64,000 bases of DNA from Pohlia nutans. Taxonomy: Eukaryota; Streptophyta; Bryopsida; Bryales; Mniaceae. The notes beneath the pieces are model-generated. The model searched no databases. It was given only the letters and a program-made list of their open reading frames with translations, and was not told the DNA's origin. Below are positions 32,540-44,504 of this stretch, in pieces. Position numbers and translations under genes: made by a program. Where the stretch lies: the NCBI GenBank assembly GCA_022496805.1, contig CM040088.1, forward strand, positions 10,757,001 through 10,821,000. The letters are read 5' to 3'. Position 1 is the first letter of the stretch. The number at the start of each line of letters is the position of its first letter.

Positions 32540-32835
32540 TTATGAACAGATTCAAAGCCTTGTAACTTTCTCATACAACCTCGGATGACTTTCATTCAAG
32601 TCACCTTTGTAAGCCTATTAAATTCTCTATCAATTACAATGAATCTTTTATGATGGGGAGCTGTTGATAATATTGTAAAGGCCTCCAATTACAAGTACGT
32701 CAAATTTTTTGGGTAGATTTTATGCTTGCAATGGTCCTCTCATGTACACCTCATGTACTGTACATCTGAGCCATGCTAATATCTATATTTGAGGCTAGCA
32801 TCTACTTCTGTACAAAGGGTTGGTACGTTTAGGGG
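32540..32835. mobile_element. Related TTAA element, left end degraded
   Basis: The right end ACGTTTAGGGG-TTAA (32836-32839) is the same as that of the 568-bp element. The LINE frame breaks between TKPDI and EHKLQEA, which places the left edge near TTAT at 32540-32543. No matching left TIR is visible. Confidence 0.45.
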
Positions 32836-33695
32836 TTAAGAGCACAAGCCACAAGAGGCAACAAGTTGACTGCAATAATTTAGGCGCCTTAGTCATTCGC
32901 AAAGGTTCAACACTTTGGAATGGCGTCGTTCTTAACCCAAAAACTGGTCTCTAGAGAGGAGGCACGGCCATCCTAATGCATCCTCGCTCTGTCACTAGCT
33001 CCGGTGTATTAATTCCAGGCAGATCCCAATGGATCATTTGTTCCATAGAGACAGAAAACGTCGGTTTTCTAAACATTTACGAGACGCACTCGAGAGCAGA
33101 GAAAGCTACGTTCTGGCGCTCTCTTGCCACACATATCCCAGATGCGGATTTATGGGTGTTGGGCGGCGACATCAATATGGTCGAGCATGAAGATGATCAC
33201 ACCGGCAACCCTCCCAAGAAACTTTTAGAGAAAGAACAAGATCGTTGGGACACTTTGATTCTCAAACTTGGCCTAGAGGATGCCTAGCACAGTGATGACT
33301 ACTCACATTCAAGCTCGCTTCTTTTTTCCTGGTCGAACAAACAGGAAGGCCAATCACATAGCATGGCTCGATTGGACAGGTTTTATGTGGGGGACTGGAG
33401 ACGTAATCAAGGTGGAAAAATTGAGTACCTAGACTACCACAACACACTCTCTACCGCTTTCCGGTATCCCTCTATATCCGTAAGAAACGTAGATTCAATG
33501 ATGAGGACCGTCAATTCTAATTCAACCTCTCCTTCTTAAAGGATGAATCCATTCTAAATTAACTCCGTGACTACTAGCAATCTGAGCCCCAACCTTCTTC
33601 AGGTAGTGGTGGTTGGTCACTTTCAATGACCAGAGCTCTCCTCAAAGGCAAAATCTTTTGCCAGCAAGAGGGCAAAACCCAGGCAAACCTCCATC

Positions 33696-34653
33696 CCCGG
33701 GTATGCAACTCCCATATTATTCACAGGGGGCATCGGCATTAAAACGCTTTAGAGGACGGCTTTTGTAAAAATTAGATCAAATTATATAAAAATAAAATAA
33801 CCAAAAAGTTAGATGAAGACCAAATTAAATAAAATAAGATATAGAAAATGTTGGGTTTCATATTTATTAAAAAAATCTCCACAACGTATATAAAGAATTG
33901 AAACACCTATGCATAATTTTTAAAAATCCATACAAGAAGTCGCCTCTAATAAAAATTAAAAGTCATTGGCGGTGATTTATTTATAATAAAAAAATCTTAA
34001 AATTTTATTAAAAAGCCCAAAAAGTTGGGTAGCTTGGCCTATGCTACATGTATTAAAAAAACTCATACAATTAGGTTTTTAATGCTATTATTGCCTTCAA
34101 GGAAGATTCAGTTCTTGTATGTTATTACATTTTTGGATTCTTTATTAGGAGGGCTACAAGAGTTTCTTATATTAAAAAAAATTACATCACTTGAGATTGG
34201 ACTAAAATGAAATATAAGTGATTAAACTGATATATAACTAATTATGGACTTTTAAAAGTCCAAAAATAATATTGAATGCATCCGCCGAGGCGCCGACAAA
34301 ATTAAAAAAACAGATTTTTAAAGTGAAATATGTCCACATGCAGACTTTTTTGCTTCAAAAAGGGTCAAAACAATGAATATTAGCCTATAGTTAGGTCACA
34401 GAATTGATTTTTGGCCCAAAAATAAAATAAAATAAAAAATAAAAAAAATTCTCAGAAGTGTCTGCCGGCGGCTGATATAATCTGGCTACCCACCAATAAA
34501 AGTTTCAGTTGTTCGGAATTGAGCATTTTCTACAATATTTTGCAAATTGTTGAGAATTTGTCATTTTGTTCAAAATTCGTCATTTTGTCCATAATTAGTT
34601 AAATATCTGTTATTATAATCAGGGCCATATAATATGAGAGTTGCATACCCGGG
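33696..34653. mobile_element. hAT-like non-autonomous transposon with 8-bp target duplication
   Basis: 958 bp with 25-bp TIRs (one mismatch) beginning CCCGGGTATGCAACTC, flanked by perfect CCTCCATC at 33688-33695 and 34654-34661. It sits in the LINE between the endonuclease and reverse-transcriptase regions. 8-bp duplications are typical of hAT (also P) elements, although the TIR start differs from the common CAGGG hAT start. No transposase frame is seen. Confidence 0.85.
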
Positions 34654-35412
34654 CCTCCATCGTGAGAAAGAGAAACAACTCAAGAACACGACTACAGCAG
34701 CTCAACGGTTGTTAGAGGTTCTACCCGGTAACATCACACTCCAAGACCAACTCTCTGCAGCCACACAGGAGCTCATATAGAAAGAATAGAGGGACGCAAA
34801 GTGGGCCAATATTCTCTCCTTGCCCCGGTGGTCTCAAATTGATGGTTGGATGGATGAAGCATTTTTTGCTAGGATCCGGGAATCCCAAAGCAAAAGTCCA
34901 ATCCAACTCCTTATAGAACACAACGAGTAGGAACACTCCTCAAATGAGGAAATGGCCTCGTATACCAATTCCTACTATCAAATGTTTTTTGCGACAGAAG
35001 GCGTCTCAGGGGAATATGAGCATGCTCAACTTCATTGTTGGAATCAAATTCCACGCTTAGTGACCCCGGCGATGAATTCAAAGCTCCCCAAGGCTATTGA
35101 CTTGGAATAAGTTCTCGAAGCCTTGAAAGCCCTCCCTCAAAGAAGGCCACAGGGCCCGATGGCTTCCCTCTTGAGTTTTTTTTGTCAAACTTTGGCACTC
35201 ACTAGGTGCAGACTTGCTTGAAGTCTTCACAGAGGCACTACACTAGGAAGTTCTTTGTAGAGAACTCAATACATGAATCTCATGCCTTATTCTCAAGGGC
35301 AACATTAAACCCCACATCAAAAACTAGAGACCAATTACTCTTTTAGGAACGGTTTACAAGATCCTAGCAAAGCTTATGGCTAAGCGAGTCTAACCAATGC
35401 TTAGCTCTTTGA

Positions 35413-35468
35413 TCAAACCAAACCAAACCAAACCAAACCAAACCAAACCAAACCAAACCAAACCAAAC
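35413..35468 (+). repeat. (AAACC)n microsatellite inside LINE reverse transcriptase
   Basis: About 11 units of the 5-bp repeat lie within the codons of the conserved KPNQTGF motif. It appears to have grown from the native AAACCAAA of that motif. Confidence 0.9.
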
Positions 35469-38080
35469 TGGCTTCTTGAAAGGTCATAGCATTCTAGACA
35501 ATGTCTTTCTGGCTATTGAAACCATGGATTGGACTATTGAGTCAAATCAAGAGATGGTTATTCTTCTAATCGGTTTTGAGAAAGCTTATGATAGAGTAGA
35601 ATGAGATTTTCTCGAAAGCACCATGCATGCGATGGGGTTTGATCTAACTCAAGTGGATCAAATGGACACGTGCTCTTTATGTAGACCCTTGGTGCGCGGT
35701 TGGCCTAAATGGCACAACTAGGGAAGCTTTCAAGTTTTCTAGGTCCATTCGTCAAGGTTGCCCCTTGGCACCCTTTCTCTTTTTCTTCGTAGCGGATTGT
35801 CTAGGATATGTTCTTGAAAATGACCCGCTACTTGAAGGCATCTCTTTAACTAACCTTATACAACCTCTCATAGATTGTGAGTTTGCAGATAGATGACATT
35901 AATCTCTATCTTGTTGGTAACTTTCAAAACCTCATCAATGTCAAAGTTGCTTTATCTCTTTTTTTGCTTGCTTCTTGGACCCAAATTAATTGGGATAAAT
36001 CCACAGCTACTTGGGTTTCCAATAAACCTCGACCTTTTGACTAGGCCTTAAAGACAACCTCAAATGGATCAAACCAGGAAAGATGACCAGATATTTAGGC
36101 TTTATGATAGGTTTCTAACTCTTTGACAAAGATAGATTCAATGCAGTTAACCTATTGCAGCACAACTCATTTGTGCATTGCTAGCATGATACTTACAGCC
36201 AACCAAGTCATCTTTGCATCCGTTTGGTACGTAGCTTCTTGCTAGAACCCTCACATGCAATTGATAGGTCAAGCAAGAGCCCTAATTTGCAATTACATTT
36301 AGTCCGGTAAGGACGATACGAGGAATCGAAGGGCTAAAGTCACTTGAGACTCACTCATCTTGCCTTAAAGCTTTGAGGGCCTCAAACTCCTAGACCTGGA
36401 ACTCCAAATCCACGCCCGTTTAGCCAAGATGTTCATCAGAGGTTTAATGCTAGGCTCAGCCCCTTGGCGAACACTTATGCTCCACTGCATATCTAGCCTT
36501 CGTCCCAAAAAAGGAGGCACTTGGCCTCCTCATCTCCACTTTATTCTATACGCGAGCACTATGTATTGCTCACCACTCTGGTGGAACATATGGAGAGTTT
36601 GGACCCGCATTCGACACGGCTTGGCTTTCTAAAAGCCCAAGACTCCGGAAGCAGTTGGTCGTCAACCTCTCTTCTAGAATAGGGAACTGTGCAATTCCAA
36701 AGATCAAATGTTTGGAGACCAGGCATATACATTTGGTTGCAACTGGGCACACAAGCACATACACCAAATTCAAGACCTTTGGGACGACCAATGTCAAGAC
36801 TGGAAGACAGTCAAAGATCTCAATACAATTCTAGGCCGGTGTTTCACAGTTCAACGCCACATTCAACTCATCACCTCCATCCCGCATGATTGGTGTCTAT
36901 GTGGCCAAGTCCCGTTTGATGAAAACGAATAGGTTGCCTCCATCTCACTAGCTAGCGATATTCGTGAAGTTTTCCAAGTCAGAAATCCACCATACCAAGG
37001 TCTTTTGTTCTCACAAATAGCAACTAACCTCTTCATGAACATTGACTTAGTCTTGCAGGATCTCTCGGACAAAGACCTCTACATGGTTCATGTAACCACC
37101 ACAACCGGCGACCTGAAATCAATTGCTACTAACCCGGCCGACCACTCTAGCAATGTCTAGGTGATGGGCTTGGTCCGATCCCTGGCCTTTGATCTGATAG
37201 ATTGGACTTGAAGTACGATTCTACTATTCAACGAGCTTGCTTTTTTCAACTACTAAGTACGTATGGGCTACCGCATCGGCGTGGCAGGGAAGGTGTAGCA
37301 CAACAAGCTACAAATCAAACACAACACGTTAGGACTTACATAAGAAGAATCCTAGCATGCCGTCCACTTCCAATGGTACAAAACCAAACCGGCAAAACTC
37401 GTGGCAATTTAACTCCAGAGGACTCCCACTAGCAGTTGGCTCACATTATGGGCTTCTCCAGCACTTGCGCTTGTTATGCATCAGGTCTCCCAGAATCCCT
37501 AGAACACTTGTTCATGGAGTGCAGATTCGCAAGACATATTTGGAACCGCGTGGCTAGCATCCGATCAACTCTGGAACTGCCAAGTCACATGTCCTTGCGC
37601 GAAATGCTCACTGGAATTGCGTCCGGCACTCACTTTGCCGGTGGAGGTTAGTCCCTCTCCGTAAGACCCCATCTTCTAGCATGGATTGTATTGCATCTCG
37701 CTATCCTCTGGCACATTTGGTGCACCAAAAATCGGATTATTTTTAAACAAGAACCCCTTCAACGTCCTTCAAAGTTGCCATCTTGCATGGAGGGATACCA
37801 TTCACAAGGGGATGGCGCGTAGGAACATGATGCTCAAGAATTTTCACAAATGTGAAGAGAAGAAGCAAACGATCTTAGCGAAGGAGTTCTCAGCTATTTA
37901 GTGTATTAATGAGATTTTTTGCACTAGTAGTATTTTCTAAGCCAAATGGAAGCTTGCTCCTACTCTCACTTGCATGCCGCCCTTTATATGGAACCCCGAC
38001 TAATTATTCTTCTCCTTTTTTCCTCGCACTTTAATGGAATGGTTTCACTCTTTCATAAATAAATAAATAAATAAATTGTA

Positions 38081-39309
38081 ACTCAAACTGAGATCCGAAA
38101 ATGTAGGCTCAACCAAATCACTTGTGAAGACCTTTGCTCAAATTTTAATTGTGGGCCCTCATCCTATTTGTTCCCAAAAAAATAATTAATTTTTTTTTAA
38201 ATAATAAAATAAAATAAACAAAAAATTGTATAATCCACACCAAAATAAAAACACACGATGACTTCAACAATTGGAGCGGAAGCTTCTATAAAATAACCAT
38301 GTAAAATTGTTTTAAAAATCAAAAAAAGAAATAACAGAAAATACCAAAAGCCAGCTGAAAGGGAAAGCCAAAATCTACGTCTAGCCTAAATGCTCGGGGA
38401 GTTAGGAGAAATTACCTCCGTTATAATCTTATTATATTGAGTTGCTCGGGGAGTTAGGAGAAATTACCTCCGTTATAATCTTATTATATTGAGTTCAGAA
38501 CACTTACTTTTGCAGATGCACAACTACCATCGTTCCTTCATGCAATCAAGTCAAATTAATTAATCAATCAATTAATCAAGTCAAATTCCACTTACAAATT
38601 CCATGTAAAGTGAAAATTACTTTCTTTTCCAATGTTTTGCAAGATAATTAATTGAAAAGTATTGGTGATGGATTTTGGGTGCACATGAAGGAAATATGAA
38701 CGCTTACATCTCTCTATACAAAGTTGATAGCCCCAGTAGCCCCAAAAGTTGTAAAATTTACACTCATAAAATAGTGACAGCTACCCAAATTTTGTAATAT
38801 AAACATTTTTCTAAATTCTAATTGAGTTAATTGCGCCATCATGTTCAACAGCATGAAATTACTTTTGAGTCCCAATATCCACTTGCACTCATAGTTTTGT
38901 GAAAGAGGAGAAAAATGTGCAACTTTATTTGTACAACTTAAATTGTACAATGCCCACAAAGCTAAAAGGTAGAAGAGGTGAGCCACCTCCTTCCATGATA
39001 TTCATATAGCATACATCCTGCTCTCCTTGTAGATGGCAATCATACACGCCAGCAACTGGAGGGTCATGATTTCTGAAACCAAAATGAAAAAAAGAGAAAA
39101 CAATGTAATGGCCCACTTTTTGGCAGGGTGCCTTAAGGTAGTTGAACAATTATTGACATGGAGTGGCGAGGTGCTCACAAAATGGGACCAGAAAAATTCA
39201 CCATCCTCTATATAAAGTTTTTCCATCATATGAAAACCATCCTGCACTCGTGTACAAAAACGGAACGGAAAAAAATTTCCAAAAATTTAAAAAATGGGAT
39301 GCTGCTCAC
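38081..39309. other. Intergenic DNA downstream of the sulfotransferase gene
   Basis: AT-rich; no gene seen. It contains the 52-bp tandem duplication at 38391-38494. Confidence 0.6.
38391..38494. repeat. Perfect 52-bp tandem duplication
   Basis: TGCTCGGGGAGTTAGG...ATATTGAGT is present twice, starting at 38391 and 38443, with no differences that I can see. Confidence 0.9.
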
Positions 39310-42098
39310 TTATCCAGAGTAATCATCGTCATTGACCAGAATCTCATACTTGGTCCCTTTCAGACAGGCCAGTACCTCCTCCCAGTTTTGTATTTGTTCA
39401 CTCAAAGGCCGTGTGTGGATCTTCACCTGCTGGCTTTCTAACTTCCGCGGTGGCACCCCCAAAAACTTTTGGATCTCAATCAGGCGCTGCAAAACCCAAC
39501 TCCACATAACCTCAAATTAGATTCACAAAAACACCAAAATGGTCAACTTCCATATCTATATAAGAGTTGAAATCAATTATTCAGGAAGGTGACAAATAAA
39601 CCAATATTCCCCCCGGAAATAAATCTCTTAGTTTTTGGTGTTCTTCAACTTAACGTTTTTGCCAGCCATCTCAGTACTCAAAAATGGCCTATCTTTAATA
39701 GTAGTATGTAATTTTTGTTACTCTCATCGTCCGCCCCATTTAAAGTTGACACGTTTGAAGTATAGGACAATTATTTCCGGACAGAGGGAGTAGAAAGAAA
39801 AAATCATTACAACGTAAATTTTTGAGCTTTATATGTTTTAAGCTAGAGCTAAAGTGAAAGCTTTTTTCCATGTACTCACGGAAACAAGATTCTATGTCAT
39901 AATTTAATGATTTTGAAACTGTGTCTGGAGTTGGGTTTAAAGGTCAACCTTTGGGTCCATGACAAGATCTTCATAGTACACAACTCGGAGACGAGTACTT
40001 TTGAAGAAGCGATGAGCATCATCAGTTGTGTTGTCAACTCGCTGCAGTTCATCGAAAAGATGCTGCACATCTATGATTGGTTTGTACTCTGCCAGTTTCA
40101 AAGCCTGCAACAACATAAAACCATCCATTAAAATCTAGTTCACCAAGAACAAAATAAGTGAGACATTTGAAAAGGGCACTAGTACCTACCTCCTCCACTG
40201 AGTGGACATGCGCCTTGTGAGTGCCGTTCAGGGGCTTTGAAAGACGATCATATTCATTGGCCAAGATGGAGATCAGCCGCTTCAACAAGTTCCGTCGAAG
40301 GAGTAGAATGACCGAAACACCCATACTCTCAAAGTACTCCCGAACTTCCCTCTTGTATTGCATCGGTCCCTGCAAAATCAAAGTCAAATTGAAAATAATT
40401 AATATTTTTGCTCGACTTCAAAAAGGATCAAACCTCCTAAAATTCTGCAACTGAGTTATCCATTAAGTAAGGCAGCCCCTCTTTCTTGATTTCTATGCTC
40501 TGTTTGCTATCTAAATTTATATTCTGTCAGTTGCAAGCTTGGCATGAAGAGTTCACTTGGTTCCCTTTTGGTGTGTGGGAACATGAAGGGAACTCATGAA
40601 TAGCGCAGGCTAGCCTTGGAGGAGCTTTATGTTGCATTGGGGTGACCATGAGCAATGTTTCCTTTTCTGGCTATATTTCCCCAGATTTCTCTACAAAATA
40701 TGGCATTTCTCTTTTATTAAGGAAAAAAGTGAGAAAATTTTGAATTTTTTCTCCATATTTTCTCTATATTTTTGGTGAAGATAACCAGATTTTGTGAAGA
40801 AAAATACCAAAATGTGAAGAAATTCTATCAAAATATGATTGTAAGTTTAAGATTTAGCCAAATATTCTTTCGCAATTTCTTTTACGTCGCCAGTTAGGCT
40901 TCGAGGAAAAAAAACACAGGAAAAACACTGACCATGAGGTTAATGCGCCCTGACACAGCTGGTCTTGCTTTAGCATGTTTTCAAACACAACATAGAAAGT
41001 TCTAGATTTAGGAGCTTTTGAGGGTGAAGAGGGAATCTGCAAGAAAGTACCCTGAGTTTTCAAAAACTTTCCTCTTTGGGCCGACTTTACGGATTTAACT
41101 CTACTGTATCAAAGCACAGCTTCGAATGAGTCCTACCTGGTTGAGCATCCACTTGAAACCAACCGCTGCAGTACATTCATTCTTTGCCGCACTATTCTGC
41201 CAGTCCAGATTGAAGACCCTGTTCATAGTGCCTGCAACGGCGGAAAAATTGGCTCTGCGTTCCGGCGCTTTGGAGAAAACTTCCCCATAGGAAGTGATGT
41301 TGGGGTGATTGTTGAGAAGCGTCTCAAACCACCCACTCCCTGATCTTTGCATTGATAAGACTACAAAATAGTGTACAGGTGTGCATTTGCACTCTTGCCT
41401 GCAAACAGAAACCAAGCACAACAAGTCAACATTTTGAAAAGGTCCCTTTGAAATAAAGCAGACGTGTCTTTTCTCACACAAGTACACCTCATTGAATGGC
41501 TCCTTCAAAGCTTAAAATATTATATATATATATATAGACATCCTTTTCTGTAGAATGTGCGTAAATGTCTCTCAAGAAATTATACCCCTTTCTACACTCA
41601 CATGGATATGGAAAGGCTACATGATGCAACAGACCTCTCGTATGTATGTGGAAGCGGATAGTGTTGGTAAAAATCCGCAGACGAGCCACGTTGCGAACAA
41701 GAGTCATCTTCTCGTCTCCAATCTTGGACTACTTGCGCAGACTCGTAGGGAAAATGCCTTGTTCCCACGCCCACCATGCATGCGTATAAACCAAAAGCTC
41801 CTATGACTACCAAAACAAACAGCTTCGACACTGACGAGATCTTTCTCGGCTCCTTTCCGCTGCACAGATCCTGCCCCACCAGTATTACATATCACAGTTC
41901 AGCTAACAAAGGCCACAATAATGCACCAGATCAACGCCTTCCAAGATTAGCTTTGTAAAATAGTTGAATACAAGGAACAATTCAGAATCTGAAACTGGTA
42001 CTGTAAAGCACGTTGCCACTTCCAATTTCATCTAAACCTTTTCTTACCTTCATAGTACCAGCAAAGAAGTCATAGCTCCCTTCATGACTACCCGCCAT
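39310..42098 (-). CDS. Sulfotransferase-like (P-loop, type II membrane) protein, 6 coding exons
   Basis: Exons on the minus strand: 42098-42048, 41870-41635, 41398-41137, 40369-40190, 40104-39949, 39486-39310. All junctions use GT..AG and the phases agree, giving 353 residues. Residues about 34-53 (LFVLVVIGAFGLYACMVGV) form one membrane anchor after a short cytosolic tail, as in Golgi sulfotransferases. The PAPS 5'-phosphosulfate loop is SMQRSGSGWFETLL (residues 111-124). The usual 3'-phosphate region is LLLRRNLLKRLISILANEYD (about 205-224). NECTAAVGFKWMLNQ and VYYEDLVMDP are conserved in the plant NodH-like family. The ATG directly follows a GCAG acceptor, so a 5' UTR intron is likely. Substrate unknown. 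The gene looks intact. Confidence 0.85.
39721..39790. mobile_element. 70-bp Stowaway-like MITE in the last intron
   Basis: Ends CTCTCATCGTCCG and the inverted CTCCCTCTGTCCG, close to the plant Stowaway terminus CTCCCTCCGT, with TA on each side (39719-39720, 39791-39792). It lies in the intron 39487-39948 of the sulfotransferase gene. It is shorter than usual for the group. Confidence 0.7.
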
Positions 42099-43808
42099 CT
42101 GCAAAAGTGAGCACAAATGCTTCTGAGCCTTGGAATATACGGCAGGATTGCCGATGATCTACTAGTATCAAAGAATTGTGCGCTTTTTTAAGTCATATAT
42201 GACTTATGAAGGAAACCAATTATCTGTGGAAACCATTCAAATGATTGTGTAAAGAGTGGTCACCTGGTGGAATCCATTGGCAGCAGAAATACCGCCCGGG
42301 CGTGGGGAAGAATACTGTGCAGTTTTGCATGCTTTCTTATCCACCATAAGCCCCGAATTTTGTCCCAGCACTCACCACTCACACAGATCCCATTCACAGC
42401 TCTCTACACCACCAGCTCCAGAGATCACCAAAAAATCTCAAAAGCCTCATTCAGCTCTCAAAGCTCTTCCTACAGGTACCTGAAAATCGTGCACATACAC
42501 CAATCCAAAACTCGAATTTAGAATGCCGAAATTCAAAATCTTCAAACACAAAAGTACTAAATTAACTTCCGAATTCACAGGTGCAAGATTGATGAGAACA
42601 AAAAACGCACGATACAACCGATCTCTAGAATTGTAGAAACGGTGTCGAACCCTGACTACTCCCAGAATCTAGAAAAACTACATAAACCTAGAAACTACTG
42701 CTCTTTGAACAATGTCTAGGCTCCAGGATTCCGAATGGCTTCACATTGAATCTGAATGCATTGAAACTCTGAAACACGGGAAGAATAAAAAAAGAAAAAA
42801 ACATTAAAAAAAAACACTCAGAAACCGCCGAAAAATTCCGGTTGCAACAGGATTACTAGAGTGGATCAAGCCTGTTTGCAACCACAGAAACTCCGCCAAC
42901 CTATCGTACCTCTCCATATCCCACTCAAAACTCTCCAACCATACCTGAACGAAAATCGAACAACAGACTTCAAAAACTCCAACAAAAAAGACACTCATCC
43001 TCCTGAGAAAAATAGCTCCCCACCTCAAAGAGTGAGAGACCACCGCCAACCTTGGAAACTGCGAGAGAGATCTGCGATGCGTGGAACGAACTCGACCGAG
43101 GAAGGAGTCATTCCGCGGAATCTGGCCATGCTAGGCTCGTTGGAAAGGGGCTTTAGAGCAGGCAGAGATGATTCATAAGTATGCAGAGGAGGCAAACTGG
43201 GAGACAGAGGCGGGGCTACAAAACAGGGAGCTTGGCCGCGCGGCGCAAGAGTGAGAGAAGAGATGAGAGAAGCGCGCGTCAGTCAGGCAGTCAGCCAGGC
43301 AGGGAGGAAGGGTCCACGGTCAGTGGGGGAGGTTTTGGAGCCCTATAGCCGTGGCTGCCTTTGCAAAGCCACTGACACTCACTGCTGGCTGGCTGGCTGT
43401 GCTTTAAAATTCCTTTTTAATTTTGCTATTGGGGAACCAGTGAATCTCTCTTAGAATATGTTATAACTGGGTTGTAGTCTTACCTACTCCTCTTCCTGAC
43501 TACCTACTACTGCGACTACTGTAAGCCCTCTTTCTTAATTTACTATCCTTTTCTTCTTTTCTTCTCTTTTGATTGAAGGAACTTCAATCCACTTTTTGAC
43601 AAATGGCATTCAGTGTCAGCTTTGTGTACGTACCTTGATATTCCCCAGCGGCCGCTCATTCCAACTTACGCAATGCTGACACTGACTGAATGATAGATGA
43701 GCATCTCCACCAGCAACTCTGAATTGCACTCTGAACGTCATCCAAAAATTACAGGTAGTTCCCCACCAACATACTCAATTAGACTCTGGAAATAGTAAGT
43801 TAGTCACT
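42099..43808. other. 5' leader/promoter region of the sulfotransferase gene
   Basis: No separate gene seen. A 5' UTR intron probably ends at 42099-42100. The more GC-rich stretch 43050-43420 (with AGAGAG and GGCTGGCTGG repeats) is a plausible upstream UTR/promoter; the transcription start cannot be placed. Confidence 0.4.
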
Positions 43809-44504
43809 CACAAGGCACCACGCATGGATTATGCAATCATGTTGTGCAAGTAAGGGCCGCTTCACACTATGGCCGTCCAAGTCAAGAGGCCGTGGGATTG
43901 AGAGTCCAAACTTTGTTGAGAGTCCAAAAAAATCTACTGAAAATAGTCAATAAAATATAGTTTCATTTTTTAAGAAAAGAAATCGACGGCCTCTCGACCA
44001 TAGTGACGGGTCTTGCAAAATGTAGGACCCAAACTTCCTCTCGAGAGGCCGTCACCTTGGTCAAAAAGTGTTGCCATGTAAGCATTTTGAAGGTCCACGG
44101 CCTTTGGACTTTGGCCTCTAGTGTGAAGGGTCGAGAGGCCGAAACCATGGTTTCTTGCAATTTGATTGGTGGAAACCGACGGCCTCTCGACCTTTGGCCA
44201 TAGTGTGAAGCGGCCCTAAGAAGAGAACATACATCGTTTTGAGGGTCCTAAACTGGGTTATTGTATTCAGTGTCTCCTTCTAAATAAATTGTTGAACAAC
44301 CCATGCACATCCATTTTTCCAAAGCCAAAGAGCTATCCAGACAAGGCACCGCACATAGATTATGCAATCATGATGTGCAAGTAAAAAGAGAAGATACATC
44401 GTTTTGAAGGCCCTGAAGTGGGTTGTTGTATTCAATGTCTCCTTATAAATAAACTGTTGACTAACCCATGCAAATCCATTTTTCCACAACCAAAGAGCTA
44501 TTCA
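43809..44504. repeat. Tandem duplication of a 165-bp unit, MITE inserted in unit 1
   Basis: Unit 1 (43809-44340) and unit 2 (44341-44504) share ACAAGGCACC...GATTATGCAATCATG..GTGCAAGTAA, TACATCGTTTTGA and CAAAGAGCTAT. Only unit 1 contains the 364-bp MITE. Unit 2 shows the empty TAA site (44392-44394). Confidence 0.85.
43853..44216. mobile_element. PIF/Harbinger-like MITE, family GGGCCGCTTCACACTATGG (copy 2)
   Basis: 364 bp with TIR GGGCCGCTTCACACTATGG at both ends and perfect TAA duplications (43850-43852, 44217-44219). The interior is nearly identical to 20951-21295. A 3-bp TAA target and GGG start fit PIF/Harbinger (Tourist) MITEs. No coding capacity. Confidence 0.85.

Larger units (their letters stand above)
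30650..38080 (+). mobile_element. Decayed L1-type LINE with nested insertions
   Basis: The endonuclease start VNLVSWNVQGISSKSK is near 32430, then STKPDI, EHKLQEATS and VLGGDINMVEHEDD near 33160. Reverse-transcriptase blocks are ATGPDGFP near 35150, ITLLGTVYKILAKLMAKR near 35335, KPNQTGFLKGHSILDNV around 35410-35500, IGFEKAYDRVE near 35571 and CPLAPFLFFF near 35760. A zinc-type end CACYASGLPESLEHLFMEC is near 37460. Many stops and frameshifts are present. The catalytic FADD motif near 35885 is disrupted by a 4-bp AGAT duplication. The element ends with a (TAAA)n tail at about 38060-38080. The 5' limit is not defined; 30650-31570 may be ORF1 but shows no motif I recognise. Confidence 0.8.

Noticed and set aside
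37920..37940. CACTAGTAG as a CACTA terminus
   Set aside because: No inverted partner nearby; it lies in the 3' region of the LINE and is probably chance.
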